64,000 bases of DNA, from assembly GCF_024347575.1 (NCBI RefSeq), contig NZ_AP025503.1:2852001-2916000 (forward strand). Reading direction: 5' to 3'. Below the pieces are notes generated by a model, which saw only the letters and a list, made by a program, of their open reading frames with translations, did not search any database and was not told the origin of the DNA. Shown piece after piece: positions 1 through 10,131 of this stretch; positions within the stretch are counted from its first letter, which is position 1, and each line of letters starts with the position of its first letter. Source of the DNA: Vibrio pelagius. GTDB taxonomy: Bacteria > Pseudomonadota > Gammaproteobacteria > Enterobacterales > Vibrionaceae. The position numbers and the translations under genes were made by a program.

Positions 1-108
1 TTTCTCTAGAAGTGGTGCGTATGGCTTACCCTTGTGTAGGTCAGCGTTAACAACTTTAACGACGTGACGACGACCAGGGGAAGTCGGCTTACATTTAACA
101 ATAGCCAT
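1..108 (-). CDS. rplB: 50S ribosomal protein L2 (N-terminal part, cut by window edge)
   Basis: Only the first 36 codons lie in the window; they begin with an ATG at 106-108 and read [17 protein letters not shown], the conserved L2 amino terminus. L2 is a 23S rRNA-binding protein of the large subunit needed for subunit association and the peptidyl transferase centre. It follows rplW by 15 bases, as expected in the S10 operon (rpsJ-rplC-rplD-rplW-rplB). The remainder lies beyond the left edge. Confidence 0.97.
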
Positions 109-123
109 TTTTAACTACTCCTG

Positions 124-426
124 TTATTCCGCGCCGCCAACGAAGTCAAGATCTTGACCTTCTTTCAAAGTAACGTAGGCTTTCTTAACGTCTGAACGAC
201 GGCCTTCACGCATACCTTGACGTTTGGTCTTACCCTTAAGAACAAGAGTATTTACAGACTTAACTTCAACTTCAAATAGCTTTTCTACAGCTGCTTTGAT
301 CTCTTTTTTAGTCGCATCTTTAGCTACTTTGAAAACGATAGTGTTCGCTTTCTCAGCTGCCATAGTTGCTTTTTCAGAGATGTGCGGAGCACGTAGAACT
401 TTTAAGATACGCTCTTCAGTGATCAT
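124..426 (-). CDS. rplW: 50S ribosomal protein L23
   Basis: The 100-residue product matches the usual L23 length and begins [20 protein letters not shown], a typical L23 start. L23 lies at the exit of the peptide tunnel and is the docking site for trigger factor and the signal recognition particle. The C-terminal half has the family's basic stretch ([21 protein letters not shown]). Its start overlaps the end of rplD by 4 bases, which indicates translational coupling within the S10 operon. Confidence 0.98.
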   Translation of the reverse strand: MITEERILKVLRAPHISEKATMAAEKANTIVFKVAKDATKKEIKAAVEKLFEVEVKSVNTLVLKGKTKRQGMREGRRSDVKKAYVTLKEGQDLDFVGGAE

Positions 427-1025
427 GCTAGCGACTCCTCAACTTGCTTAACTGCGTCAGCAGTCATTAGAACCTTGTCAAACGCAATTAGAGATACTGG
501 GTCGATACCAGCAACGTCACGCGCGTCAACTTTGTAAAGGTTACGAGCAGCTAAGAATAGATTTTCATCTACTTCGCCAGTAACAATCAGAACGTCGCTT
601 AGCTCAAGCTCTTTAAGCTTAGCTACAAGTTCTTTTGTTTTTGGTGCTTCTACTGAGAAGTTATCAACAACGATTAGACGTTCTTGACGAACAAGCTCAG
701 AAAGAATGCTCTTCATAGCACCGCGGTACATTTTCTTGTTTACTTTTTGGCTGTGATCTTGAGGTTTCGCAGCAAAAGTAACACCACCTGTACGCCAGAT
801 TGGGCTACGAATTGTACCAGCACGTGCGCGGCCAGTACCTTTTTGACGCCATGGCTTAGCGCCACCGCCAGATACTTCAGAACGAGTCTTTTGAGCACGA
901 GTACCTTGACGAGCACCTGCTGCGTATGCAACAACTACTTGGTGTACAAGAGCTTCGTTGAAGTCACGTCCGAAAGTAGTCTCGGAAACAGTTAGTGCAT
1001 CAGCACCTTTAACCATCAATTCCAT
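423..1025 (-). CDS. rplD: 50S ribosomal protein L4
   Basis: The product is 200 residues (E. coli L4 is 201). It contains the extended loop motif [14 protein letters not shown] at about residues 57-70, which reaches into the peptide exit tunnel and is where erythromycin-resistance changes occur in this family; the loop looks wild type. In E. coli, L4 also represses its own operon by acting on the S10 leader at the levels of attenuation and translation. A long leader upstream of rpsJ here makes the same control plausible. It sits 16 bases after rplC and overlaps rplW. Confidence 0.98.
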   Translation of the reverse strand: MELMVKGADALTVSETTFGRDFNEALVHQVVVAYAAGARQGTRAQKTRSEVSGGGAKPWRQKGTGRARAGTIRSPIWRTGGVTFAAKPQDHSQKVNKKMYRGAMKSILSELVRQERLIVVDNFSVEAPKTKELVAKLKELELSDVLIVTGEVDENLFLAARNLYKVDARDVAGIDPVSLIAFDKVLMTADAVKQVEESLA

Positions 1026-1041
1026 TACTTACTCCTAGACG

Positions 1042-1671
1042 TTATGCTTTAACAGCAGGTTTTACGATCACGTTGCCGCCTGTTGAGCCTGGTACTGCAC
1101 CTTTAATAAGAAGCAGATTGCGCTCAGCGTCAACACGTACGATCTCTAGGTTTTGAGTCGTTACACGCTCAGCACCCATGTGACCTGCCATTTTCTTGCC
1201 TTTAAACACGCGACCTGGAGTTTGACATTGGCCAATTGAACCCGGTGCACGGTGAGACAAAGAGTTACCGTGAGTCATATCTTGAGTAGAGAAGTTCCAA
1301 CGCTTAACTGCGCCTTGGAAGCCTTTACCTTTAGATGTACCAGTAACGTCTACTTTTTTAATTTCGTTGAAAAGTTCTACGTTTAGCTCAGCGCCAACTT
1401 CAAACTCTTCGCCGTTTTCTAAACGGAATTCCCAAAGACCGCGGCCTGCTTCAACACCCGCTTTCGCGAAGTGACCAGCTTCAGGCTTAGTTACACGGTT
1501 AGCTTTCTTAGCACCAGTAGTTACTTGGATTGCTGCGTAGCCGTCGTTCTCTAGAGTTTTAACTTGAGAAATACGGTTCGCTTCAACCTCAACAACAGTT
1601 ACTGGGATAGAAACGCCTTCTTCAGTAAATACGCGGGTCATACCCACTTTACGTCCGACTAGACCAATCAT
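1042..1671 (-). CDS. rplC: 50S ribosomal protein L3
   Basis: The 209-residue product begins [15 protein letters not shown], the standard L3 amino terminus. It carries the central extension with [28 protein letters not shown] (residues about 143-170) that approaches the peptidyl transferase centre. The Gln in this GQC segment is the position methylated by PrmB in E. coli L3. L3 nucleates early assembly of the 50S subunit. It is the second gene of the S10 operon, 14 bases after rpsJ. Confidence 0.98.
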   Translation of the reverse strand: MIGLVGRKVGMTRVFTEEGVSIPVTVVEVEANRISQVKTLENDGYAAIQVTTGAKKANRVTKPEAGHFAKAGVEAGRGLWEFRLENGEEFEVGAELNVELFNEIKKVDVTGTSKGKGFQGAVKRWNFSTQDMTHGNSLSHRAPGSIGQCQTPGRVFKGKKMAGHMGAERVTTQNLEIVRVDAERNLLLIKGAVPGSTGGNVIVKPAVKA

Positions 1672-1685
1672 TATTCTTATCTCCC

Positions 1686-2240
<555 letters not shown>

Positions 2241-2246
2241 CGGTGC

Positions 2247-2274
2247 ATTATACAGATCACACTTTAACTTGCAA
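2247..2274 (-). promoter_or_regulatory. S10 operon promoter (sigma-70 type)
   Basis: On the minus strand a -35 element TTGCAA (2274-2269) and a perfect -10 TATAAT (2252-2247) are separated by 16 bases. They point at rpsJ, 250 bases downstream, with an expected start near 2240. This fits a strong ribosomal promoter. Confidence 0.75.
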
Positions 2275-2370
2275 GCTGTGTTTGAAAAATAATCGCAGAA
2301 TCTATTGAGAGGGGTGATTGGAGGATTTCTAGTCCTTGGTAGTGCCCTACCGCCTGAAAAAGAAATGCAA

Positions 2371-2402
2371 GGTAGCCACTAGGATGCGTCTGAGCAGCTA
2401 CC
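2371..2402 (-). terminator. possible terminator downstream of bfr
   Basis: A stem GGTAGC (2371-2376) pairs with GCTACC (2397-2402) around a 20-base loop. Read on the minus strand after bfr it is followed within a few bases by a T-rich stretch (TTTCTTTTT). The large loop makes this weaker than the other terminators in the window. Confidence 0.35.
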
Positions 2403-2419
2403 CTTGTTATCGATATTTT

Positions 2420-2902
2420 TTAGCCTTCGTCTTCATCGACATATTGTGCTTGAAGGTAATTTTGGATTCCTGTCATTTTGATAAGGCCGAGTTGAGTTTC
2501 TAACCAATCGACATGCTCTTCTTCATCTTCCAATATCTCGAGAAACAGATCCCGTGATACATAATCATGGATATCTTCCGCATAAGCGATGGCATTTTTC
2601 AGATCGGGAATTGCCTCCATCTCCAACGCAAGATCGCACTCTAGCATCTCTTGTGTATCTTCCCCTATTTTGAGTTTGCCTAGATCTTGCAGATTGGGTA
2701 GCCCTTCAAGAAATAAGATCCGTTCTATCAGGTGGTCGGCATGTTTCATCTCATCGATAGATTCATGGTACTCCTTATCAGCCAAATGCTTTAGACCCCA
2801 GTCCTTATACATTCGCGCATGAAGGAAATATTGATTAATGGCAACCAACTCGTTACCAAGGATTTTATTGAGATGTTGAATTATGATTGGATCGCCTTTC
2901 AT
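2420..2902 (-). CDS. bfr: bacterioferritin
   Basis: The 160-residue product is a haem-containing ferritin that oxidises and stores iron in a 24-subunit shell. From the ATG at 2902, the ferroxidase ligands Glu18, Glu51 and His54 and the haem ligand Met52 (motif DEMKHAD) fall at the positions known from E. coli. The frame begins two codons earlier at a GTG, but the AGGAG sequence (2916-2912) is 9 bases from the ATG and only 3 from the GTG, so the ATG is chosen. The C-terminal acidic tail (YVDEDEG) is unremarkable. bfd lies just upstream in the same direction, the usual storage-and-release pair. Confidence 0.96.
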   Translation of the reverse strand: MKGDPIIIQHLNKILGNELVAINQYFLHARMYKDWGLKHLADKEYHESIDEMKHADHLIERILFLEGLPNLQDLGKLKIGEDTQEMLECDLALEMEAIPDLKNAIAYAEDIHDYVSRDLFLEILEDEEEHVDWLETQLGLIKMTGIQNYLQAQYVDEDEG

Positions 2903-2982
2903 GAGCACACTCTCCTCTTCGGTTCATTTAACTGTAGAACCAAATCGAGAAGTGTCAAAAAGCTTGGTTGAGTTTTAAGTAA

Positions 2983-3171
2983 CTAACCAACTTGCTTAAA
3001 CAGTGTAGCGGCGCTTTCGTTGATGATTTCTTTTGCTGAACGTACACACTTTCCGCATTGACTGCCGAGTGCCGTACATTTCTTAATTCCTTTTATATCG
3101 GTAATGCCCTCTTCGACAACGAGTTTTCGGATTTTTTTATCCGATACCCCATGGCATAAACAGACGTACAT
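2983..3171 (-). CDS. bfd: bacterioferritin-associated ferredoxin
   Basis: The product is a 62-residue [2Fe-2S] protein that docks on bacterioferritin and reduces the stored iron for release. It begins MYVCLCHGVSDKKI and has the four-cysteine pattern C-x-C near the start and C-x2-C in SQCGKCVRS; Cys4, Cys6, Cys39 and Cys42 are the likely ligands. The ATG at 3171 is preferred over an in-frame TTG two codons upstream because an AGG lies 8 bases before it. A degenerate Fur-box-like sequence lies at 3212-3226, which would suit a gene induced by iron starvation. Confidence 0.93.
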   Translation of the reverse strand: MYVCLCHGVSDKKIRKLVVEEGITDIKGIKKCTALGSQCGKCVRSAKEIINESAATLFKQVG

Positions 3172-3416
3172 ATTCAAACCTAAACTTATAACTTGAGATT
3201 AAATATAAAGAGGAATCATTCTTATTACCAGTCTTATCTTTTACTACTGTTAGACCGTTTTGTTATAGAAAAATCGTGCTTTTCATAGGTGGGAACACTT
3301 AGCGAAACAGCGTTGAGACTACACTGTGCTAAGTAATTGTATTACTGGATATTAGAGGTATACGTTAAGTGCGCATTTCAAAGTTTTCTTATAACCACTC
3401 GTATTTTACTGAAAAT
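3172..3416. other. bfd-tuf intergenic region with an imperfect inverted repeat
   Basis: No gene is seen between the bfd start and the tuf terminator. The region is AT-rich and contains the candidate Fur box above. It also holds an imperfect inverted repeat: ACTTAGC (3297-3303) then ACAG, opposite CTGT then GCTAAGT (3328-3334), with a short asymmetric bulge. The repeat has no T-tract. Its role is unknown. Confidence 0.4.
3212..3226 (-). promoter_or_regulatory. possible Fur box upstream of bfd
   Basis: The minus-strand sequence TAATAAGAATGATTC matches the 7-1-7 Fur consensus TGATAATnATTATCA at 9 of 14 defined positions. It lies about 40-55 bases upstream of the bfd start. bfd is Fur-repressed in several gammaproteobacteria, so the site is plausible, but the match is weak. 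Confidence 0.3.
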
Positions 3417-3448
3417 AAAAAAGGGAAGCCGAAGCCTCCCTTTTTATG
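3417..3448 (-). terminator. terminator of the str operon (after tuf)
   Basis: On the minus strand the stem GGGAGGC, a TTCG tetraloop and GCTTCCC are followed by a run of T. The A-rich 5' side also pairs with the T-run. It lies 42 bases after the tuf stop codon and is a textbook intrinsic terminator. Confidence 0.9.
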
Positions 3449-3489
3449 ATGCGCCTCTTCTAATGAAGAGAGAGCAAAATCATTCGTTA

Positions 3490-4674
3490 TTAAGCGAAGA
3501 TTTTAGCTACAACACCAGCACCTACAGTACGGCCACCTTCACGGATAGCGAAACGTAGGCCTTCGTCCATTGCGATTGGAGCGATTAGCTCAACAGTCAT
3601 TTGAACGTTGTCACCTGGCATTACCATTTCTACGCCTTCTGGTAGAGTGATGTCGCCTGTTACGTCAGTTGTACGGAAGTAGAACTGTGGACGGTAACCT
3701 TTGAAGAAAGGTGTGTGACGGCCGCCTTCGTCTTTAGAAAGTACGTATACTTCAGACTCGAACTTAGTGTGTGGGTTGATAGTGCCTTTAGCTGCTAGTA
3801 CTTGACCACGTTCAACTTCGTCACGCTTAGTACCACGTAGAAGTGCACCAACGTTCTCACCTGCACGACCTTCGTCAAGAAGCTTACGGAACATCTCAAC
3901 ACCAGTACAAGTAGTCATTGTTGTTTCTTTGATACCAACGATTTCTACTTCGTCACCTACACGTAGGATACCACGCTCGATACGACCAGTTACAACAGTA
4001 CCACGACCTTGGATCGAGAATACGTCTTCGATTGGTAGTAGGAACGGTTGGTCTACTGCACGCTCTGGCTCTGGGATGTAAGAATCTAGAGCTTCTGCTA
4101 GCTCAACGATCTTGTCTTCCCATTGCTTCTCGCCGTTTAGTGCGCCAAGAGCTGAACCTTGGATTACTGGTAGGTCATCACCTGGGAATTCGTACTCAGA
4201 AAGAAGTTCACGAACTTCCATTTCTACTAGTTCTAGTAGCTCTTCGTCATCTACCATGTCACATTTGTTCATGAATACGATGATGTAAGGGATACCAACT
4301 TGACGACCAAGTAGGATGTGCTCACGAGTTTGAGGCATTGGGCCGTCAGTCGCAGCAACAACTAGGATACCGCCGTCCATTTGTGCAGCACCAGTGATCA
4401 TGTTTTTAACATAATCCGCGTGTCCTGGACAGTCTACGTGTGCGTAGTGACGTGTTGGAGTGTCGTACTCAACGTGAGAAGTTGCGATTGTGATACCGCG
4501 CTCACGCTCTTCTGGAGCGTTATCGATAGATGCGAAGTCTTTCGCTTCACCACCGTACACTTTTGCAAGTGTAGTACAGATAGCAGCAGTTAGAGTTGTT
4601 TTACCGTGGTCAACGTGGCCGATAGTACCAACGTTTACGTGCGGTTTCGTACGTTCAAATTTTTCTTTAGACAC
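3490..4674 (-). CDS. tuf: elongation factor Tu
   Basis: The 394-residue GTPase delivers aminoacyl-tRNA to the ribosome. G-motifs are intact: GHVDHGKT (about 19-26), DCPGHADY (about 81-88) and NKCD (about 136-139), followed by the beta-barrel domains 2 and 3. The start is a GTG (4674-4672), as in E. coli tuf genes. It is the last gene of the str operon, 147 bases after fusA. Vibrios usually carry a second tuf copy elsewhere; only one is in this window. Confidence 0.98.
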   Translation of the reverse strand: MSKEKFERTKPHVNVGTIGHVDHGKTTLTAAICTTLAKVYGGEAKDFASIDNAPEERERGITIATSHVEYDTPTRHYAHVDCPGHADYVKNMITGAAQMDGGILVVAATDGPMPQTREHILLGRQVGIPYIIVFMNKCDMVDDEELLELVEMEVRELLSEYEFPGDDLPVIQGSALGALNGEKQWEDKIVELAEALDSYIPEPERAVDQPFLLPIEDVFSIQGRGTVVTGRIERGILRVGDEVEIVGIKETTMTTCTGVEMFRKLLDEGRAGENVGALLRGTKRDEVERGQVLAAKGTINPHTKFESEVYVLSKDEGGRHTPFFKGYRPQFYFRTTDVTGDITLPEGVEMVMPGDNVQMTVELIAPIAMDEGLRFAIREGGRTVGAGVVAKIFA

Positions 4675-4774
4675 GATCGTGTTCCTTCCTAGTTATGATT
4701 CGCCACGACCATTATTGGTCGAGACGCGCCAGAAATTGCTATTTTATGCGCCAACTCTCGTTAGCGCAATATTT

Positions 4775-4814
4775 GGACGCATTAGATCTTTCAAAAAATG
4801 AAAAAAATGCGTCC
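4775..4814. repeat. inverted repeat between fusA and tuf
   Basis: GGACGCATT (4775-4783) and AATGCGTCC (4806-4814) form a perfect 9-base-pair stem with a 22-base AT-rich loop. It lies just after the fusA stop. There is no clear T-tract, so it may be an mRNA processing or stabilising structure rather than a terminator. Confidence 0.5.
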
Positions 4815-4821
4815 CTTTTGT

Positions 4822-6918
4822 TTAACCACGCTCTGCAATGATTGCTTTTGCAACATTGTTTGGCACTTCAGCGTACTCACTAAACTCCATAGAGTAAGAA
4901 GCACGACCTTGTGTCGCAGAACGTAAATCAGTTGAGTAACCGAACATGACAGACAACGGAACTTGTGCACGAATTATCTTCAGGCCAGCTGTACCCTCGT
5001 CCATACCTTCGATGATGCCGCGACGACGGTTAATATCGCCAACAACGTCACCCATCCAGTCTTCTGGAGTAGTTACTTCAACTTTCATCATAGGCTCAAG
5101 CAAAACTGGTTGCGCTTCAAGTGCACCCGTTCTGAAAGCCATAGAGGCAGCGATTGTAAACGCCATCTCACTTGAATCTGTTTCATGGTAAGAACCATCG
5201 TATAGTGTAGCTTTGATATCCAAAACAGGATAGCCAGCAAGCACACCATTGTTCATCTGCTCTTCAACGCCTTTAGCAACTGAAGCGATAAACTCTTTAG
5301 GCACTGTACCATCGGCAATTTCATCCACGAAGACAAAGCCTTCGCCAACTTCTGATGGTTCAAGTTTCAGCCATACGTGACCGTACTGACCTTTACCACC
5401 GTGTTCACGGATAAATTTACCTTCCGCTTTCGCTGTACCACGAATTGTTTCACGGTAAGCCACTTGCGGGTTACCAACGTTGCAGTTCACGCTAAATTCG
5501 CGCTTCATACGATCAACGATGATATCTAAGTGTAGTTCACCCATACCAGAAATCAGTGTCTGGCCTGTTTCGTCGTCCATATCAACGCGGAACGATGGGT
5601 CTTCTGCTGCTAGTTTAGCTAGAGCGATCGTCATTTTATCTTGATCAGCTTGTGAGCTTGGCTCTACAACGATCTGGATAACTGGGTCTGGGAACTCCAT
5701 GCGCTCAAGAATAATCTTATGGTTCTGGTCACACAGGGTTTCACCCGTCGTCACTTCTTTTAGGCCGATGATCGCTGCGATGTCACCAGCTCGAACTTCT
5801 TTTACTTCTTCACGCTTGTTTGAGTGCATTTGTACAATGCGCCCTAGGCGTTCACGTTGTTTCTTCACTGAGTTGTAAGCCGTTTTACCGCTTTCAACTA
5901 CACCCGAATAAACACGAATGAAAGTCAAAGTGCCAACGAATGGGTCGCTTGCGATCTTGAAGGCAAGTGCAGAGAACGGTTCGTTATCATCTGCGTGGCG
6001 CTCTACTTCGTTCTCGTCTTCATCGATACCTTTGATTGCCGGTACATCGACTGGAGAAGGAAGGAAATCAACCACAGCATCAAGAACAGCTTGTACACCT
6101 TTGTTTTTGAATGCACTACCACAAGTTGCTAGTACGATTTCATTGTTAAGGGTACGAGTACGAAGACCTTGTTTGATCTCTTCTTCTGATAGCTCACCTT
6201 CTTCAAGGTATTTGTCCATCAGTTCTTCAGAGGCTTCAGCCGCAGCTTCAATAAGTTCTGTACGGTACTCTTCAGCCATTTCTTGCATGTCTGCAGGAAT
6301 GTCTTCGTATGTGAACGTCATGCCTTGGTCAGCTTCGTTCCAGTTGATTGCCTTCATCTTGATAAGATCGACAACGCCTTGGAAGTTCTCTTCAGCACCA
6401 ATGTTCAATTGAATTGGAACAGGTGTCGCGCCTAGGCGATCCTTGATCTGTTCAATGACACGCAGGAAGTCTGCGCCTGTACGGTCCATTTTGTTAACGA
6501 AAACCATACGTGGAACTTGGTACTTGTCAGCTTGACGCCATACTGTCTCTGATTGAGGTTCAACACCAGATGAACCACAGAACACAACAACTGCACCATC
6601 AAGTACACGTAGAGAACGTTCTACTTCAATCGTGAAGTCAACGTGTCCAGGGGTGTCGATGATGTTGATACGGTGATCTGGGAATTGAGCTTCCATACCA
6701 CGCCAAAACGTAGTAGTTGCTGCTGAAGTGATTGTGATACCACGTTCTTGCTCTTGCTCCATCCAGTCCATGGTTGCTGCACCATCGTGAACTTCGCCGA
6801 TTTTATGGGAAAGACCGGTATAGAACAGAATACGTTCACTTGTGGTTGTTTTACCTGCATCTACGTGAGCAACAATACCGATATTGCGGTAGCGCTCAAT
6901 AGGAGTTTTACGAGCCAC
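4822..6918 (-). CDS. fusA: elongation factor G
   Basis: The translocase GTPase is 698 residues from the GTG at 6918, giving [20 protein letters not shown], the conserved start. The reading frame is open for 16 further codons (from 6966), but these do not belong to the family. G-motifs AHVDAGKTT (about 17-25), DTPGH and NKMD are present, followed by domains II-V. It is the third gene of the str operon. The 150-base gap before it holds two strong hairpins. Confidence 0.97.
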   Translation of the reverse strand: MARKTPIERYRNIGIVAHVDAGKTTTSERILFYTGLSHKIGEVHDGAATMDWMEQEQERGITITSAATTTFWRGMEAQFPDHRINIIDTPGHVDFTIEVERSLRVLDGAVVVFCGSSGVEPQSETVWRQADKYQVPRMVFVNKMDRTGADFLRVIEQIKDRLGATPVPIQLNIGAEENFQGVVDLIKMKAINWNEADQGMTFTYEDIPADMQEMAEEYRTELIEAAAEASEELMDKYLEEGELSEEEIKQGLRTRTLNNEIVLATCGSAFKNKGVQAVLDAVVDFLPSPVDVPAIKGIDEDENEVERHADDNEPFSALAFKIASDPFVGTLTFIRVYSGVVESGKTAYNSVKKQRERLGRIVQMHSNKREEVKEVRAGDIAAIIGLKEVTTGETLCDQNHKIILERMEFPDPVIQIVVEPSSQADQDKMTIALAKLAAEDPSFRVDMDDETGQTLISGMGELHLDIIVDRMKREFSVNCNVGNPQVAYRETIRGTAKAEGKFIREHGGKGQYGHVWLKLEPSEVGEGFVFVDEIADGTVPKEFIASVAKGVEEQMNNGVLAGYPVLDIKATLYDGSYHETDSSEMAFTIAASMAFRTGALEAQPVLLEPMMKVEVTTPEDWMGDVVGDINRRRGIIEGMDEGTAGLKIIRAQVPLSVMFGYSTDLRSATQGRASYSMEFSEYAEVPNNVAKAIIAERG

Positions 6919-7003
6919 GGTTGAATCCTCTTTACTTAGAGACTTAGGGACTATTGCTATGCCCAAATGAGTTACTAAAAAAGCATCCCTCTAGAAATAG
7001 CAA

Positions 7004-7030
7004 TAGTTCCTAGCATACGCATAGGAACTA
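7004..7030. repeat. hairpin in the fusA leader (proximal)
   Basis: TAGTTCCTA (7004-7012) and TAGGAACTA (7022-7030) form a perfect 9-base-pair stem with a 9-base loop. It lies about 85-110 bases before the fusA start, next to a second stronger hairpin. No T-tract follows on the minus strand. Confidence 0.6.
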
Positions 7031-7034
7031 AAGA

Positions 7035-7060
7035 AGTGCTGCAAGGAACCTTGCAGCACT
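7035..7060 (-). terminator. strong hairpin after rpsG (partial terminator or processing site)
   Basis: AGTGCTGCAAGG (7035-7046) and CCTTGCAGCACT (7049-7060) form a perfect 12-base-pair stem with a 2-base gap, so the effective loop is small. It lies 9 bases after the rpsG stop. On the minus strand it is followed by TTCTTTAG, a weak T-tract. It could attenuate transcription into fusA or protect the rpsL-rpsG mRNA. Confidence 0.6.
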
Positions 7061-7069
7061 GAAAAGGTA

Positions 7070-7540
7070 TTACCAACGGTAATGTGCGAACGCTTTGTTT
7101 GCGTCAGCCATGCGGTGAACGTCTTCACGTTTCTTAACCGCAGTACCTTTGTTCTCAGACGCGTCTAGCATTTCAGCTGCTAGGCGTTGAGCCATAGATT
7201 TTTCACCACGCTTACGCGCAGCTTCAACTACCCAACGCATAGCAAGTGCGTTACGGCGAACCGGACGAACTTCTACAGGTACTTGGTAAGTTGAACCACC
7301 TACACGGCGAGATTTAACCTCTACCGCTGGGCGAACATTTTCAAGAGCTTCTTCAAATACAGCTAAGTGATCTTTACCAGATTTCTCAGCCATTGCATCT
7401 AGTGCAGTGTAAACGATTTTTTCTGCAGTAGATTTCTTACCGTCAACCATAAGGATGTTAACGAATTTTGCCAGCAGTTCAGATTTGAACTTTGGATCTG
7501 GAAGGATCTTACGCTGACCGATGACGCGACGACGTGGCAT
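7070..7540 (-). CDS. rpsG: 30S ribosomal protein S7
   Basis: The product is 156 residues and begins [18 protein letters not shown], the family start. S7 nucleates assembly of the 30S head and contacts the E-site tRNA. In E. coli it is also the translational repressor of the str operon, acting on the rpsL-rpsG intercistronic RNA. The C-terminal end ([20 protein letters not shown]) is normal. It sits between rpsL (97-base gap) and fusA. Confidence 0.98.
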   Translation of the reverse strand: MPRRRVIGQRKILPDPKFKSELLAKFVNILMVDGKKSTAEKIVYTALDAMAEKSGKDHLAVFEEALENVRPAVEVKSRRVGGSTYQVPVEVRPVRRNALAMRWVVEAARKRGEKSMAQRLAAEMLDASENKGTAVKKREDVHRMADANKAFAHYRW

Positions 7541-7637
7541 GGATTTTCTCCGTTGTCTTCTTCAGGTTATCCAAAACTTTTCAGTTTCTTCAAAAATTAA
7601 AATTAATTTAGTGTTTGGCCTTACTTAACGGATACCA

Positions 7638-8015
<378 letters not shown>

Positions 8016-8093
8016 CTAGCTCCTGAAATTTACTTGAAAGTAAGCTTTGTGAAAAATCTATCCCTAACTACACATGGCAATTAGGGACGCAAA

Positions 8094-8122
8094 ATTCTAT
8101 TCAGCAGTGGGATGTGTGTCAA
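8094..8122 (-). promoter_or_regulatory. str operon promoter (sigma-70 type)
   Basis: On the minus strand a perfect -35 TTGACA (8122-8117) and a -10 TAGAAT (8099-8094) are separated by exactly 17 bases. They point at rpsL, 82 bases downstream of the -10. This is one of the strongest promoter matches in the window. Confidence 0.8.
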
Positions 8123-8193
8123 GAAATATACAGATCTTTTTTAGCCATCTAGAGCTAAGGATGCTCTATTTGGTCAATGAAAGCGGTAAAGAC

Positions 8194-8469
8194 TTACCAA
8201 GTGATAGATTGTTGGTGCTGTTCGGTGAGCGCAACGAAGCCCGAGTAATCCACTTTTGTTAGTGATTTCGACACCAGATTTTGCAAACCACGGCTGTTAA
8301 GATCGGGCTCGAGCACAGACATATCTTCGATATCCATTAACGTCTGCGTAAGCTCGTGGCTTGGCAATACTGCGTAAACCGCATCTTCCATTAACAGTAG
8401 GTGTTCACCCGGTTGGCGATAGGCGAGCGCGAGCTTGAGCTTTTCGATCGTCTTAATGATGTGCAGCAT
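8194..8469 (-). CDS. tusB: sulfur relay protein TusB
   Basis: The 91-residue product is a subunit of the TusBCD complex, which passes sulfur from TusA to TusE for 2-thiouridine formation at tRNA wobble position 34. It begins MLHIIKTIEKLKLALAY and has the small DsrH-like fold length of the family (E. coli 95). It follows tusC by 9 bases and ends about 70 bases before the str promoter, as in E. coli. Confidence 0.9.
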   Translation of the reverse strand: MLHIIKTIEKLKLALAYRQPGEHLLLMEDAVYAVLPSHELTQTLMDIEDMSVLEPDLNSRGLQNLVSKSLTKVDYSGFVALTEQHQQSITW

Positions 8470-8478
8470 ATTAAACCT

Positions 8479-8835
8479 TTAAAATGTGAGTATCTGGTCG
8501 CATTGGGCAAATTGCTGCGCCATAGCGCTTGGTGCCAGTGTTTGTGTATCGATAACGAGTTGCTCACTCGATAACCCAAAGCGCTGTAAGCTCTGTTCAC
8601 ACACGTAAACCTGCTCTATATCGTAGAGCTCCATCAACTTAAACGCCGCAATGTAATCGCGAGACAAAGACTCACCTGGCTGCTGTTGTTCAAGCAGTTG
8701 TGTGACGCCATTACCGACGAAGAACACCGAAATTTCTTCGGTATAAGCGGATGCCGCCAGCAGTGCGTCAAGGCCTTCTCTGCCCGATGCTGTGCTATGA
8801 GGAAAGCTGTTAAATACGTACCCTAACTTCTTCAA
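8479..8835 (-). CDS. tusC: sulfur relay protein TusC
   Basis: The 118-residue DsrF-like subunit of TusBCD includes the conserved [18 protein letters not shown] and [10 protein letters not shown] segments. The start codon appears to be TTG (8835-8833), because [13 protein letters not shown] aligns with the family start there. This TTG shares bases with the tusD stop (TTGA), implying translational coupling. It is followed by tusB. Confidence 0.9.
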   Translation of the reverse strand: MKKLGYVFNSFPHSTASGREGLDALLAASAYTEEISVFFVGNGVTQLLEQQQPGESLSRDYIAAFKLMELYDIEQVYVCEQSLQRFGLSSEQLVIDTQTLAPSAMAQQFAQCDQILTF

Positions 8836-9230
8836 AACTGTACTACCCTATCTTGAGTCAACATCGCCTCTGCAAGACTGCCTAGCCCCGCTTGCTCAAA
8901 ACCCTCTGCCAAATTGTGATTTTCAAGCTGATGTTGATTCGCTTCGTCTTGACTGACCACGCCTCGACGCAGCGCTGCTGCTACGCAAGTTTCTAGGCGA
9001 ACTTCATGTTGTGATGCCAGTTTTTGCCATGCTCCAACAAGATCGAATTCATCATTCGCTGGTACAGTTAACGCTGAGCCATTGCTCACCCCATCTTGAT
9101 AAAAGAAGACACTCTTTAGTTGGTGCCCTCTCTCTAGCAAAGCAAGCGCAAACTGGTAGGCATTTTTTGCAGATTGGGAGCCGTAGATTGGCCCATTAAC
9201 TAACAAGGTATACGTTAGGCTTGAACTCAA
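8832..9230 (-). CDS. tusD: sulfurtransferase TusD
   Basis: The 132-residue DsrE-like subunit carries the persulfide of the TusBCD hexamer; Cys82 in [12 protein letters not shown] corresponds to the catalytic Cys78 of E. coli TusD. The C-terminus LTQDRVVQF is family-typical. The start is probably TTG (9230-9228), overlapping the yheO stop as TTGA. A TTG start with a 4-base overlap at both tusD and tusC suggests tightly coupled, low-rate initiation. Confidence 0.92.
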   Translation of the reverse strand: MSSSLTYTLLVNGPIYGSQSAKNAYQFALALLERGHQLKSVFFYQDGVSNGSALTVPANDEFDLVGAWQKLASQHEVRLETCVAAALRRGVVSQDEANQHQLENHNLAEGFEQAGLGSLAEAMLTQDRVVQF

Positions 9231-9949
9231 CTCTCATCATCCTCTGTTTTGCGCTGACGGATATACAGGTAAACCGTATGTTTGGAGATGTTTAGGCGCT
9301 CGGCAACGCGGTTAATCGCATCTTTAATATCAAAGATGCCTTTGTCGTAAAGCTCCATCACGATCTGACGGTTCTTAGTGTTGTTCGATACCGACTTGTC
9401 TGCATTGATCTCTTCGATTGTGCGCTCTACGGTTTGGTCTACCAGCTCTTCAACATCACTCGCGAAGTTCACTGAAGACGCCGCTTCATCTGCATCTTGC
9501 GTTGGCATGAAAGATTGCAGTACTTGTGAGAACGGAGCATCAAGATTGACGTTGATACAAAGCAGGCCGATAACTCGGTCGTCGCCATTACGGATAGCTA
9601 CCGTAATCGACTTCATTAACACGCCACCCTTTGCGCGCGTAAAGTATGAACGCGAGAAGTTACGCTTGGAGCCTTCAATATCTTTGAGCATCTTCAACGC
9701 TAAATCGGTGATTGGAGAACCAACCTGACGCCCGGTATTCTCACCGTTGGCAATTTTTATCGCAGAAGTATTGAGATCTTCTAGCGAGTGCAAAACGATT
9801 TCACAAAACGGACCAATAAGACTTGCGATGCCATCCACAACGGCTTCATAAGATCTTAGAATGATTTTATCGTGTTCACTGAATGGCATGACATTGACTG
9901 ATTCCATTTCAAGTAACACATCCGCATTGACTGTTTCTGTAGTAGTCAC
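9227..9949 (-). CDS. yheO: YheO-family transcriptional regulator (PAS-like plus HTH)
   Basis: The 240-residue protein has an N-terminal PAS-like YheO domain (about residues 25-145, including [23 protein letters not shown]) and a C-terminal helix-turn-helix ([18 protein letters not shown], about 216-233). Start is a GTG at 9949 with AAGGA 5 bases upstream. Its ligand and targets are not known for this family; its constant position before tusDCB suggests a link with tRNA sulfur transfer or its regulation. Confidence 0.88.
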   Translation of the reverse strand: MTTTETVNADVLLEMESVNVMPFSEHDKIILRSYEAVVDGIASLIGPFCEIVLHSLEDLNTSAIKIANGENTGRQVGSPITDLALKMLKDIEGSKRNFSRSYFTRAKGGVLMKSITVAIRNGDDRVIGLLCINVNLDAPFSQVLQSFMPTQDADEAASSVNFASDVEELVDQTVERTIEEINADKSVSNNTKNRQIVMELYDKGIFDIKDAINRVAERLNISKHTVYLYIRQRKTEDDES

Positions 9950-10083
9950 TTAATTCCTTACCTTCGTGTGAAAAATCAACAAATTTATGTAAGTTTATCA
10001 GAAATTTTTAATTGCACACCTAGCTAACATTACAACTAGTGATTTAGAACAAGTTAAAAAACAAATTACTCAAAATGACAGCA

Positions 10084-10112
10084 TAAAAAAAGGCCTAACT
10101 GAGTTAGGCCTT
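10084..10112 (-). terminator. terminator of fkpA
   Basis: AAGGCCTAAC (10090-10099) and GTTAGGCCTT (10103-10112) form a perfect 10-base-pair stem with a 3-base loop. On the minus strand it is followed by a run of seven T. It lies 20 bases after the fkpA stop. Confidence 0.93.
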
Positions 10113-10131
10113 AGAACGCTTTGTGAAACGA

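Noticed and set aside
8074..8262. Plus-strand open frame over the str promoter
   Set aside because: It overlaps a strong minus-strand promoter and the end of tusB and has no homology or start signals.
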